From positions 1 through 47,739 of the IMG/VR virus record IMGVR_UViG_3300042480_000092: 47,739 nucleotides of DNA. One strand, written 5' to 3'. The DNA comes from a virus. Within the stretch, counting starts at the first letter, position 1. The number at the start of each line of letters is the position of its first letter. Positions 31,501-41,617 of this stretch are shown here, one piece after another. Both the position numbers and the translations under genes were made by a program. The notes beneath the pieces were generated by a model, which saw only the letters and a program-made list of their open reading frames with translations, was not told where the DNA came from and ran no database searches.

Positions 31501-33837
31501 ATGGATTTTAGAAAATTTTTAGAGATGGTTAATGAAGAAGATGCGTATGATAAAGACGTTAAACCTTCTGATAAACCGCATGACAAAGAAGCAGCCAGTG
31601 ATCGTGCCAAAAAAGCCGCACTAGCCGCTAAAGACAAAAAGAAATCATTGAAAGATTGGTTCGATATCATTGATAAGAACATGATCAATGAAGCGGAGCA
31701 ATTAACTATTGAGCCTGCAAAGCAATCTACACAGGTAATCAAGCAAGGTACTAAGACATTAGGTACTGTTAGCAATCCTGCACTTGCCGCAACAATCAAA
31801 TCAGCGATAGGCAAGGGCGAGATGAGTTTAGCCGGTGACGAACTTAATGAACTAAGCCCGAACACTATCAAATCAGCAGCCGCAAAGCGTGATGCGCAAC
31901 AGCCTGGTCAAATGTCACAGGCTACACAACGCAAAGACATAGAGACACACCTAACTAATCGTATCAATATGAATAAGAAATTAGGTGAAGAAGAACTTGA
32001 CGAAAAAGCAGTAAGCAAAGCACAGCAAAAATTCATGGGCATGGTACGTGCCGCGCAAAAAGGCGAGAAGCCTATGAGCAAAGCAGTAGCAGATGTTGCC
32101 AAGTCAATGAAAAAGGGTGATGTTAAAGACTTTGCACAAACTAAACACAAGGGTCTTCCTGAAAAGAAAAAGAAGACTAGCGAAGCAGAGATTCCAAAGT
32201 CAGGTCCTGACTATGGTGCAGGTTTAGGTGCAGGTCGCAAAGATAACGTATTAGAGGCAAAGCCAGATTTTATTGATCTTGATAAAGATGGTAACAAGAA
32301 AGAGTCAATGAAGAAGGCATCAGCCGACAAAAAGAAAAAGAAGGTAGACGAAGCAATGAATACATTAGAAGCAGCCTATCACGAAGGCAAATCACACGGA
32401 TTAAGCAAGCATGGTTATGCTAGTAAATATAATGAAGGTAGTGATGAACACCGTCGTTATCACGAAGGTTATAAAGAAGGCATCGATGAGTGCTATGGCT
32501 TAATGCCAAATCGCGGCCTAGTAGTTAGCGAAGTTGAATCTGGTCAGGATGTCGTAGACAATATGGCAGGTTACGGCGCCGAAGAAGGCAGCATGGGAGA
32601 GATGGGGATGGCAGCAGATCCAGGCGCAGGTATGGCGGGCGTAGGAGAAGGTAATGCATTCACAGCCGCTCTTGCTAAAGCAGACAAAGGTGATAAGTTT
32701 TCAGTAGGTGGCAAGACATTTACTGATCGTTCAAACTATAGCGCAAAGATCGATGAATTTGCATTTGAATCCCTAGATAAGCAATTGAATGATTTGCTTA
32801 ACGAAGGCCTAAGCGTAAACATGTCACAAGGTTTAAACGACGGCATGGGAGATGATTCAGTTAGTGTTTCAGCAACAGGTGATGATGCAGGCAAGTTGTT
32901 AGCATTCATCAAACAAGTTGGTCTAGGTGGATTAGGTGGTGAGCAACAAGTAGACGGTCCAGCAGAACCAGCAATGGCTGTAAGTGATTACGGTGCACCT
33001 AAGTTCAGTGGTTATGATGACAAAGGCGGCATGATGGGTCTATTGAAGGTCATGTCAGGTGGCGATGACTATAAAGATGAAGAAGGTCATGATCACGCTA
33101 AAGAAGAAACTTGCAACGAGTGCGGTGGCATGATGGAAGCAGGTCATAAGTGCGGCGAAGGTAAAGAGATGGTCGATGAAGTAGAATCAGAAGATCAGAT
33201 GGAATATCAAGTTGCAGAAGATGATGGTGAAGGTTACGAGCAAGGTCAAGAAGCCGCAGCACAAATTGATTCAGCGATGGCAGCAGGTGGAACCGCAAAA
33301 GGCGGGGCGACTAACGAAGACGGTATGGAAAGCAATCCATTAGCGGCTGATGCAGTAGCATCAGCAGATGCAGCCGAAGAGGAAGAAGAAGCAATGAGCG
33401 AATCAAGAACAAGTTTCTTGAATCTATACAAGAAACTAGCATGGCTCGCTGAAGAGTCAACTAGTGAGAAGGATGACAAGGCAGAAAAGGCTGGTAAGAA
33501 AGTCGCTAAAGATATCGAACATGATGAAGGTCATAAAGGTAAAGATGACGACAAAGCAGAAAAAGCCGGTAAAGAAGTAAAGAAAGACATCGAATACGAT
33601 GACAAGAAAGACAAGAAAGAGAAGAAATTAGATGAGTGGGCAAATGATGCAGGTAAAGATGGTACACAGCAGACATTTGAGCGCGATATTGAGTTCATGA
33701 CTAAAGTGATTTCAGGTGGATTGAACAAGCCTAAGTCAACTGGTCAGCAAACTATCCCTGTACTTGCAGGTGATAAAGAGCGCACAGGCGATGAAGATAT
33801 GTCAGAGTTCAGAAGACTAGCAGGATTAGGAAACTGA
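31501..33837 (+). CDS. Large charged putative prohead core/internal protein with DUF3008-like segment
   Basis: 778 residues. The N-terminus MDFRKFLEMVNEE resembles a capsid-targeting peptide. Residues about 168-220 (KAVSKAQQKFMGMVRAAQKG ... FAQTKHKGLP) match the short DUF3008 family. An EF-hand-like DLDKDGNKKE lies near 258, and the Cys/His cluster CNECGGMMEAGHKCG near 537. Several (I/L)xE sites (LNELS, LDEKA, LNEGL) suggest processing. A duplicated Lys/Glu motif (DDKAEKAGK...KDIE) lies near 660-700. It ends FRRLAGLGN. The charged, multi-segment makeup suits a scaffold or internal head protein; a strong terminator follows. Confidence 0.6.
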   Translation: MDFRKFLEMVNEEDAYDKDVKPSDKPHDKEAASDRAKKAALAAKDKKKSLKDWFDIIDKNMINEAEQLTIEPAKQSTQVIKQGTKTLGTVSNPALAATIKSAIGKGEMSLAGDELNELSPNTIKSAAAKRDAQQPGQMSQATQRKDIETHLTNRINMNKKLGEEELDEKAVSKAQQKFMGMVRAAQKGEKPMSKAVADVAKSMKKGDVKDFAQTKHKGLPEKKKKTSEAEIPKSGPDYGAGLGAGRKDNVLEAKPDFIDLDKDGNKKESMKKASADKKKKKVDEAMNTLEAAYHEGKSHGLSKHGYASKYNEGSDEHRRYHEGYKEGIDECYGLMPNRGLVVSEVESGQDVVDNMAGYGAEEGSMGEMGMAADPGAGMAGVGEGNAFTAALAKADKGDKFSVGGKTFTDRSNYSAKIDEFAFESLDKQLNDLLNEGLSVNMSQGLNDGMGDDSVSVSATGDDAGKLLAFIKQVGLGGLGGEQQVDGPAEPAMAVSDYGAPKFSGYDDKGGMMGLLKVMSGGDDYKDEEGHDHAKEETCNECGGMMEAGHKCGEGKEMVDEVESEDQMEYQVAEDDGEGYEQGQEAAAQIDSAMAAGGTAKGGATNEDGMESNPLAADAVASADAAEEEEEAMSESRTSFLNLYKKLAWLAEESTSEKDDKAEKAGKKVAKDIEHDEGHKGKDDDKAEKAGKEVKKDIEYDDKKDKKEKKLDEWANDAGKDGTQQTFERDIEFMTKVISGGLNKPKSTGQQTIPVLAGDKERTGDEDMSEFRRLAGLGN

Positions 33838-33859
33838 TCTGCAAGTCATTAAAGTGAAG

Positions 33860-33889
33860 AAATACCCGACTTATGTCGGGTATTTTTTT
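33860..33889 (+). terminator. Rho-independent terminator
   Basis: AAATACCCGAC (33860-33870) pairs with GTCGGGTATTT (33875-33885) around TTAT, followed by T residues to 33889. It ends the head-protein operon before the fibre block. Confidence 0.92.
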
Positions 33890-33912
33890 GGCAATCGTGT
33901 TTATCCCAAACT

Positions 33913-33920
33913 GATAAATA
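33913..33920 (+). promoter_or_regulatory. T4-type late promoter box GATAAATA for the fibre block
   Basis: GATAAATA with predicted +1 near 33926, before the ATG at 33944. A second GATAAATG overlaps the start codon. Confidence 0.68.
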
Positions 33921-33943
33921 CTATATTAATGGTGAACTGATAA

Positions 33944-36739
33944 ATGGCACAAAGAAACATTGACTTCGGTAGTTTTCCTGATGATCCAGACGCAGATGCG
34001 ATCCGCGCCGCGTTTCAAAAGACACAAGAAAACTTCTCTGAACTATTCCAATTACAAAATTCGCAAGGCGTTCTATCTATCAATAGAACCAAGCAACCCG
34101 GCATTTCCGTCAATTCGCCTACCGGAAACATATTACTATCCGCAGATTTTAGTCGATTAAACGTCACTACTACTAGTCTAGAAATAGGGCTGGCACCCGA
34201 TACATTGGGTTATGCTACTTCGGTTAATAATGCGTCACAAACCCTATATATAGATTTACGTCCGGACACATTCATAGGCAATTCGTTATACATAGGTACA
34301 CCGAATGCTGCCCCTAACGTATACATAACTAACGGTAATGTAACTGCTAATAACATAAGCGTAGGCAATGTAATTGCTGCCAATAGAGCAAACATTATCG
34401 GTAATGTGATTGCTAGCAATATCACAGCAAACATAAATGTTAATACATCTAACTTGATTGCTACCGGTACTGCTAACATTACAACTGCCAACATTACAAC
34501 TGTAATCGTAACAGGTAACTTAACATCAGGTAATGCGAATTTAGGAAATCTAGCCAGAGCAAATTATGTAAATGTTGCTAATGATTTAAATGTCAGCGGT
34601 AACATATCTATTGATGGTAATATAGAAGTAAGCAATGTCGTAGCAGGTAACGTTACCTTAGATGGCAATCTAAGAATATCAAATACTAATCCTGCTTATG
34701 GAGTGTTGACTGACAAGTTATATTATTCTAATGGTCAACCTTGGGACTTGCAAGAACCAGCCGGTGCTAATTTTGATATTCAATTTAATGTTAATAATCA
34801 GTTCTCGGCATCATCTAATTTAAAATTCAATCCTACAACAAATAATCTAAATGTTGTGGGTAATGTGATTGCCACGTACTTCAGCGGTGATGGTGGTGGT
34901 CTATCAAACATACAAGGCAACATCAGTTCTATCAATAACGGTAGTTCAAATGTAGTAGTAAGACCAAATGCTAATGTGACTATATCAGTTAGCGGAACTC
35001 CAAATGTTGTTACTGTTACTAACACATCGTTGATTGTTGCAGGTAGCGTCAATACTAATGACTTATATTCAAGTGGCGAAGTAGAAGCCGTAACGTTACG
35101 CGGTGACGATCTAGTAGTAACACAATCTGCTGACTTAGGCGATCTAGGTGATATAACTATCCTAGGCGGCAGTCCTAACTATACAATCATCACAGACGGT
35201 GCAGGTAACTTAAGTTGGGTACAACCACTAGTAGGTGCGACAGGTCCGATTGGTGCTACAGGATTGACAGGATCCACTGGTGCTACGGGAACACCGGGCA
35301 TAAATGGCAGTACTGGTCCTACAGGACCTACTGGCGCTACTGGTATTCCTGGTGACATATATTCTACAACTAGCAGTACTTCAATTTTAATTGGTCTTGG
35401 GCTGAAAACATTTACCGTCGGTACAAATTTAGCCTATTCTTTGGCTCAAAAAGTTGTAATAGCAACTAGTATATCAGATTATATGATAGGTGATGTCCAA
35501 TCATATAATTCAATAACAGGCTTGATGTCTGTAGACGTTGAATCTATATCAGGCGGTGGTACATATACATCATGGGATGTTAACTTATTTGGCGCGGTAG
35601 GTCCTCAAGGTTCTACAGGAGCGACTGGTGCTACTGGTGTAGCCGGCATAGTTGAAGGCCCTACGGCACCACCTGATACTACTGTATTGTGGTATGACAC
35701 AAGCACACCCGGTATAGATGGAGTAGGCGCAACTGGCGCAACTGGTATTCAAGGTGCAACTGGCTCAGGTGCCACTGGAGCAACTGGTGTTCAAGGTGCT
35801 ACGGGACTAGGAGCAACCGGTGTTCAAGGTGCTACTGGCGTAGTAGGACCAACTGGTGCAACAGGTGTAGGTGCTACAGGTATAACAGGTCCTACTGGTG
35901 CAACAGGCCCGGCTGGTTCTACATACTTACATACTCAAGCGTCTGCATCAACCACATGGACTGTCAATCATAACCTCGACGACAAATATGTTAACGTAGA
36001 ACCAGTAGATAGTGCTAACGTGAGTTATGTTGGTCGTTATGATTATCCAACTATCACATTTGTTGACAATAACAATTTAACCTTAACATTCACCACTGCA
36101 GTGGCTGGATATGCTGCTATATCTTCAGGTGGTAGTATAGGTGCTACTGGTATAACAGGTGCAACAGGTCCTTCTGGTGGTCCAACAGGCGCTACTGGAT
36201 TGACAGGACCTACTGGAGCGACGGGCGTAGGTGCTACAGGTATAGCAGGTCCTACAGGGGCTACTGGCGTGCAGGGCGCGACAGGCCCATCTGGCTCAGT
36301 AGCAGGATCGAACACTGAAGTTCAATTCAATGATGCCGGTACTCAAGCCGGTGACACAGGATTTACATATAATAAAACTACTGATACTCTAACAGTAGCA
36401 GGTAACATAGTAGCGCAGACACATTATATAAGAAGTGTTGCCGCTAGTGTTAGTGCGGCAGGTAGTGTGCAAGGTGATGCTACAGCATTGGCAAAAGACA
36501 TCAACGTAGTAACATCAGTAAGTGCAGGACAAGGAGTTAGATTGCCGACAGCCACAGCAGGTATGGTATTGATTGTAAACAATACAAGTGTGAACAGCAT
36601 GAACGTATATCCTGCGGCAGGTGCCGCAATAAACGGCCTAGCAACCAATGCGGCATACACACATGTTTCGAATGCAAGTTTACAATACTATGCGATAAGT
36701 TCAAGTCAGTGGTATACAGTCGGGGCAAGTTACTCTTGA
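33944..36739 (+). CDS. Collagen-like fibre protein A
   Basis: 931 residues. The N-terminal domain (RNIDFGSFPDDPDADAIRAAF ... QENFSELFQ) is typical of T4-like fibre or baseplate proteins. Then follow many short Asn-rich repeats (NVIAANRANIIGNVIASNI; residues about 110-420), collagen-like Gly-X-Y stretches (GATGLTGSTGATG, and from about 600 on), and one WTVNHNL module (about 660-730). The C-terminus (QFNDAGTQAGDTGFTYNKT ... GVRLPTATAGMVLIVNN) is shared with the genes at 39332 and 44545. It is a probable trimeric fibre with collagen stalks. Confidence 0.75.
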   Translation: MAQRNIDFGSFPDDPDADAIRAAFQKTQENFSELFQLQNSQGVLSINRTKQPGISVNSPTGNILLSADFSRLNVTTTSLEIGLAPDTLGYATSVNNASQTLYIDLRPDTFIGNSLYIGTPNAAPNVYITNGNVTANNISVGNVIAANRANIIGNVIASNITANINVNTSNLIATGTANITTANITTVIVTGNLTSGNANLGNLARANYVNVANDLNVSGNISIDGNIEVSNVVAGNVTLDGNLRISNTNPAYGVLTDKLYYSNGQPWDLQEPAGANFDIQFNVNNQFSASSNLKFNPTTNNLNVVGNVIATYFSGDGGGLSNIQGNISSINNGSSNVVVRPNANVTISVSGTPNVVTVTNTSLIVAGSVNTNDLYSSGEVEAVTLRGDDLVVTQSADLGDLGDITILGGSPNYTIITDGAGNLSWVQPLVGATGPIGATGLTGSTGATGTPGINGSTGPTGPTGATGIPGDIYSTTSSTSILIGLGLKTFTVGTNLAYSLAQKVVIATSISDYMIGDVQSYNSITGLMSVDVESISGGGTYTSWDVNLFGAVGPQGSTGATGATGVAGIVEGPTAPPDTTVLWYDTSTPGIDGVGATGATGIQGATGSGATGATGVQGATGLGATGVQGATGVVGPTGATGVGATGITGPTGATGPAGSTYLHTQASASTTWTVNHNLDDKYVNVEPVDSANVSYVGRYDYPTITFVDNNNLTLTFTTAVAGYAAISSGGSIGATGITGATGPSGGPTGATGLTGPTGATGVGATGIAGPTGATGVQGATGPSGSVAGSNTEVQFNDAGTQAGDTGFTYNKTTDTLTVAGNIVAQTHYIRSVAASVSAAGSVQGDATALAKDINVVTSVSAGQGVRLPTATAGMVLIVNNTSVNSMNVYPAAGAAINGLATNAAYTHVSNASLQYYAISSSQWYTVGASYS

Positions 36740-36753
36740 TAAAAATACAGGTA

Positions 36754-36761
36754 AATAAATA
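36754..36761 (+). promoter_or_regulatory. Late promoter box (AATAAATA)
   Basis: AATAAATA is preceded by a partial overlapping copy (TAAATAAATAA). Predicted +1 is near 36767, five bases before the ATG at 36772, so the leader would be very short. Confidence 0.5.
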
Positions 36762-36771
36762 ATAGAACATT

Positions 36772-39000
36772 ATGGGCGTATTAAAATATTATAATGGTAG
36801 TAGTTGGGTAGAAGCGATAGTAGGAGTTCAAGGCTCTACAGGCGCTACCGGTCCTACAGGTGGCACACATCTCCATACTCAAACGACTGCATCTACAGTA
36901 TGGACGGTGACTCACAATTTAGGTGAGAGATATGTTAACGTTGAACCTATTGACAGTACTAATGTCAGTTTCGTAGGTCGTTATGATTATCCTACTATAG
37001 AATTTTTAAACAATACTACACTAACACTAACTTTCACTACGCCTCAAACTGGATACGCAGCAGTATCATTAGGTGGTATGGGTGCTACTGGCCCTGCATT
37101 GCCATATAGCACTACATCATCAACCGGAATGGAGTTGGTCACATCACCGCTTGAAGCAGATGATATCACTATAGGCATGACATATAGGATTTATAATCCT
37201 GGAAATACAGATTGGGCCGCATTAGGCTCTCCTAATAACAATCCAGGAACTATATTCACAGCAACGGCGACTGGTGGTCCTTTCGACACAGGTACAGCAC
37301 AAGAACTAAAATCTTGCATTGTTGATACAAGTTTAGCATACACAACTGGTCAAAATTTAGTATGTTCATATGATGTGAACAATTACATGGTTGGTGTAGT
37401 CAATAGTTATAATCCTGCTACAGGTGCATTGACGTTTTTTGCTGTAGGTGGTATAGGATCCGGTTATTATTCTGCTTGGGATATCAATATATTCACGCCT
37501 CAAGGTGCGACCGGTCTAACCGGCGCCACTGGTGCGACCGGTCCTTCAGGCCCTCCCGGCGGAACATGGTTGCATACACAAGCAACTCCTTCTACTGTAT
37601 GGACTGTGAATCACAATCTAGGATCTAGGTACGTCAACGTTGAGCCAGTAGATAGCGCAAACGTAAGTTTTGTAGGTAGATATGATTATCCAGAAATCGA
37701 TTTTGTTGATGCCAATACATTAACACTTACATTCACTACGGCACAATACGGCTGGGCTGCTATATCAGCAGGTGGTCCTAGTGGTGCTACAGGACCTACT
37801 GGTGCGACTGGTGCGACTGGTGTAGCCGGTGTCGCGCAAAACGTATTATATGTAAGTAAATCAGGCAACGACAGTAATAGCGGTACAGATTTGTCACATG
37901 CTAAATTAACAATCGCATCAGCGGTAACAGCAGCCAATGCACTACAAGCATTGAATCCAACAGGTATTACTTGCATATTAGTGAAAGCAGGTGATTATAC
38001 TGAAATAAATCCTATGTCACTAAGCGCAGGTGTTAGTATAGTAGGTGATAACTTAAGAGCGGTCAATGTAAGACCAGCCAACCCAACACAAGATATTTTC
38101 TGGGTGCGTAATCGTTGCTATATTACTGGTATGACATTCAGAGATCATTTGACTCCTGCGGCAGCAATCGCATTTCCAAGCACTGGTGCAGGGTTTATCG
38201 TAACAAGCCCTTATATTCAAAACTGTAGCAGTATCACAACTACAGGCGCAGGCATGCGTGTAGACGGCAATCTAGCAGGTGGATTGAAGTCGATGGTTCT
38301 TGACAGTTATACTCAATTCAATCAAGGTGGATTAGGTATACACATCACTAATCAAGGTTATGCACAGTTAGTAAGTATATTCACTATCTGCTGTACAGCA
38401 GGTGTTAAGTGTGAAAATGGCGGTACTTGCTCAATCACTAATTCAAATAATAGTTTCGGTGATTATGGATTATGGGCAGAGGGTGTAGGACCTACATTAT
38501 ATACCGGAACGTTGGTATCTAACACACGTAGCACATTAACAGTTAGTGGATTAAGTGTACGTCCAGCAGTTAATGACGCTGTATTGTTAACTGATGGAGT
38601 CGATTCACAATATATTTTAGTACGTGAGGCTACACCACTATCATCAGGTACAAGCGTTATCACATTTAGTGAATCATTAGAGTTCACACCTACACCAGGA
38701 TCTGTTAATTTCTTACAGATATCTTTGATATCAGCAAGTGGACAAACATTTGAATATGTTGGTACAGGCACTAACATATTAACTTCAACACCAAGACTAG
38801 GTGGTGTTCCTATACAAGCGAATGAAATTCGTCAGACGAATGGCGGAAGAGTAAATTATACTAGTACTGATCAATTCGGTGATTTTAGAATCGGTGACGG
38901 ACTATTGATTAGTGAAGAGGCAGGCGTGATCGAAGGAGAAACTTTTGATAGAAGTTTATTCGCAGTCCTTACACCATACATATTAGCATTGGAGAATTAA
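36772..39000 (+). CDS. Fibre protein B with two WTVxHNL modules and beta-helix
   Basis: 742 residues. The N-terminus KYYNGSSWVEAIVGVQG leads into a short collagen-like run. Two WTVxHNL modules lie at about 32-103 and 266-335. Between them is a phage module, ITIGMTYRIYNPGNTDWAALG. From about 360 on, LYVSKSGNDSNSG and LVKAGDYTEINPMSLS mark a right-handed beta-helix (pectate-lyase-like). The end (TDQFGDFRIGDGLLIS ... FAVLTPYILALEN) is a widespread T4-like phage ending. It probably forms an adhesin or polysaccharide-binding fibre; enzymatic activity is not evident. Confidence 0.72.
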   Translation: MGVLKYYNGSSWVEAIVGVQGSTGATGPTGGTHLHTQTTASTVWTVTHNLGERYVNVEPIDSTNVSFVGRYDYPTIEFLNNTTLTLTFTTPQTGYAAVSLGGMGATGPALPYSTTSSTGMELVTSPLEADDITIGMTYRIYNPGNTDWAALGSPNNNPGTIFTATATGGPFDTGTAQELKSCIVDTSLAYTTGQNLVCSYDVNNYMVGVVNSYNPATGALTFFAVGGIGSGYYSAWDINIFTPQGATGLTGATGATGPSGPPGGTWLHTQATPSTVWTVNHNLGSRYVNVEPVDSANVSFVGRYDYPEIDFVDANTLTLTFTTAQYGWAAISAGGPSGATGPTGATGATGVAGVAQNVLYVSKSGNDSNSGTDLSHAKLTIASAVTAANALQALNPTGITCILVKAGDYTEINPMSLSAGVSIVGDNLRAVNVRPANPTQDIFWVRNRCYITGMTFRDHLTPAAAIAFPSTGAGFIVTSPYIQNCSSITTTGAGMRVDGNLAGGLKSMVLDSYTQFNQGGLGIHITNQGYAQLVSIFTICCTAGVKCENGGTCSITNSNNSFGDYGLWAEGVGPTLYTGTLVSNTRSTLTVSGLSVRPAVNDAVLLTDGVDSQYILVREATPLSSGTSVITFSESLEFTPTPGSVNFLQISLISASGQTFEYVGTGTNILTSTPRLGGVPIQANEIRQTNGGRVNYTSTDQFGDFRIGDGLLISEEAGVIEGETFDRSLFAVLTPYILALEN

Positions 39001-39003
39001 ACC

Positions 39004-39330
39004 GTGGCAAGCCCATTAAACGTATTCAAGTCAGTAGCAGCCAATATTACAACAGTGGCTACAAACATTTACACATGCCCTGCGGAAACTACAGCGATTG
39101 TCTTGCTAGCGCAAGCAACAAACATAAATGCATCTGATGACGGCAACATTACCTTTTATAGTTCAATAAACGGTAATACAGAACTAGCGAAAGACTTCAC
39201 TATTCCTGTGGGAGACGCTGCGGCATTATTGTCAGGTAAATTAGTAGTTGAGGCAGGTAATAGCATAGGAGTTTATGCAAACGCAAACAGCGTTCTTAAA
39301 CTAACATTAAGTATTTTAGAGACTAAGTAA
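39004..39330 (+). CDS. Small putative virion protein in the fibre block
   Basis: 108 residues from GTG at 39004, three bases after the previous stop. It is beta-rich ([50 protein letters not shown]), with no enzyme motif. Its composition and strand pattern resemble the 90-residue protein at 13046. It may decorate or cap the fibres encoded on each side. The next gene begins one base later, so translation is coupled. Confidence 0.65.
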   Translation: MASPLNVFKSVAANITTVATNIYTCPAETTAIVLLAQATNINASDDGNITFYSSINGNTELAKDFTIPVGDAAALLSGKLVVEAGNSIGVYANANSVLKLTLSILETK

Positions 39331-39331
39331 A

Positions 39332-41605
<2,274 letters not shown>

Positions 41606-41617
41606 TGGGGGTAACAT

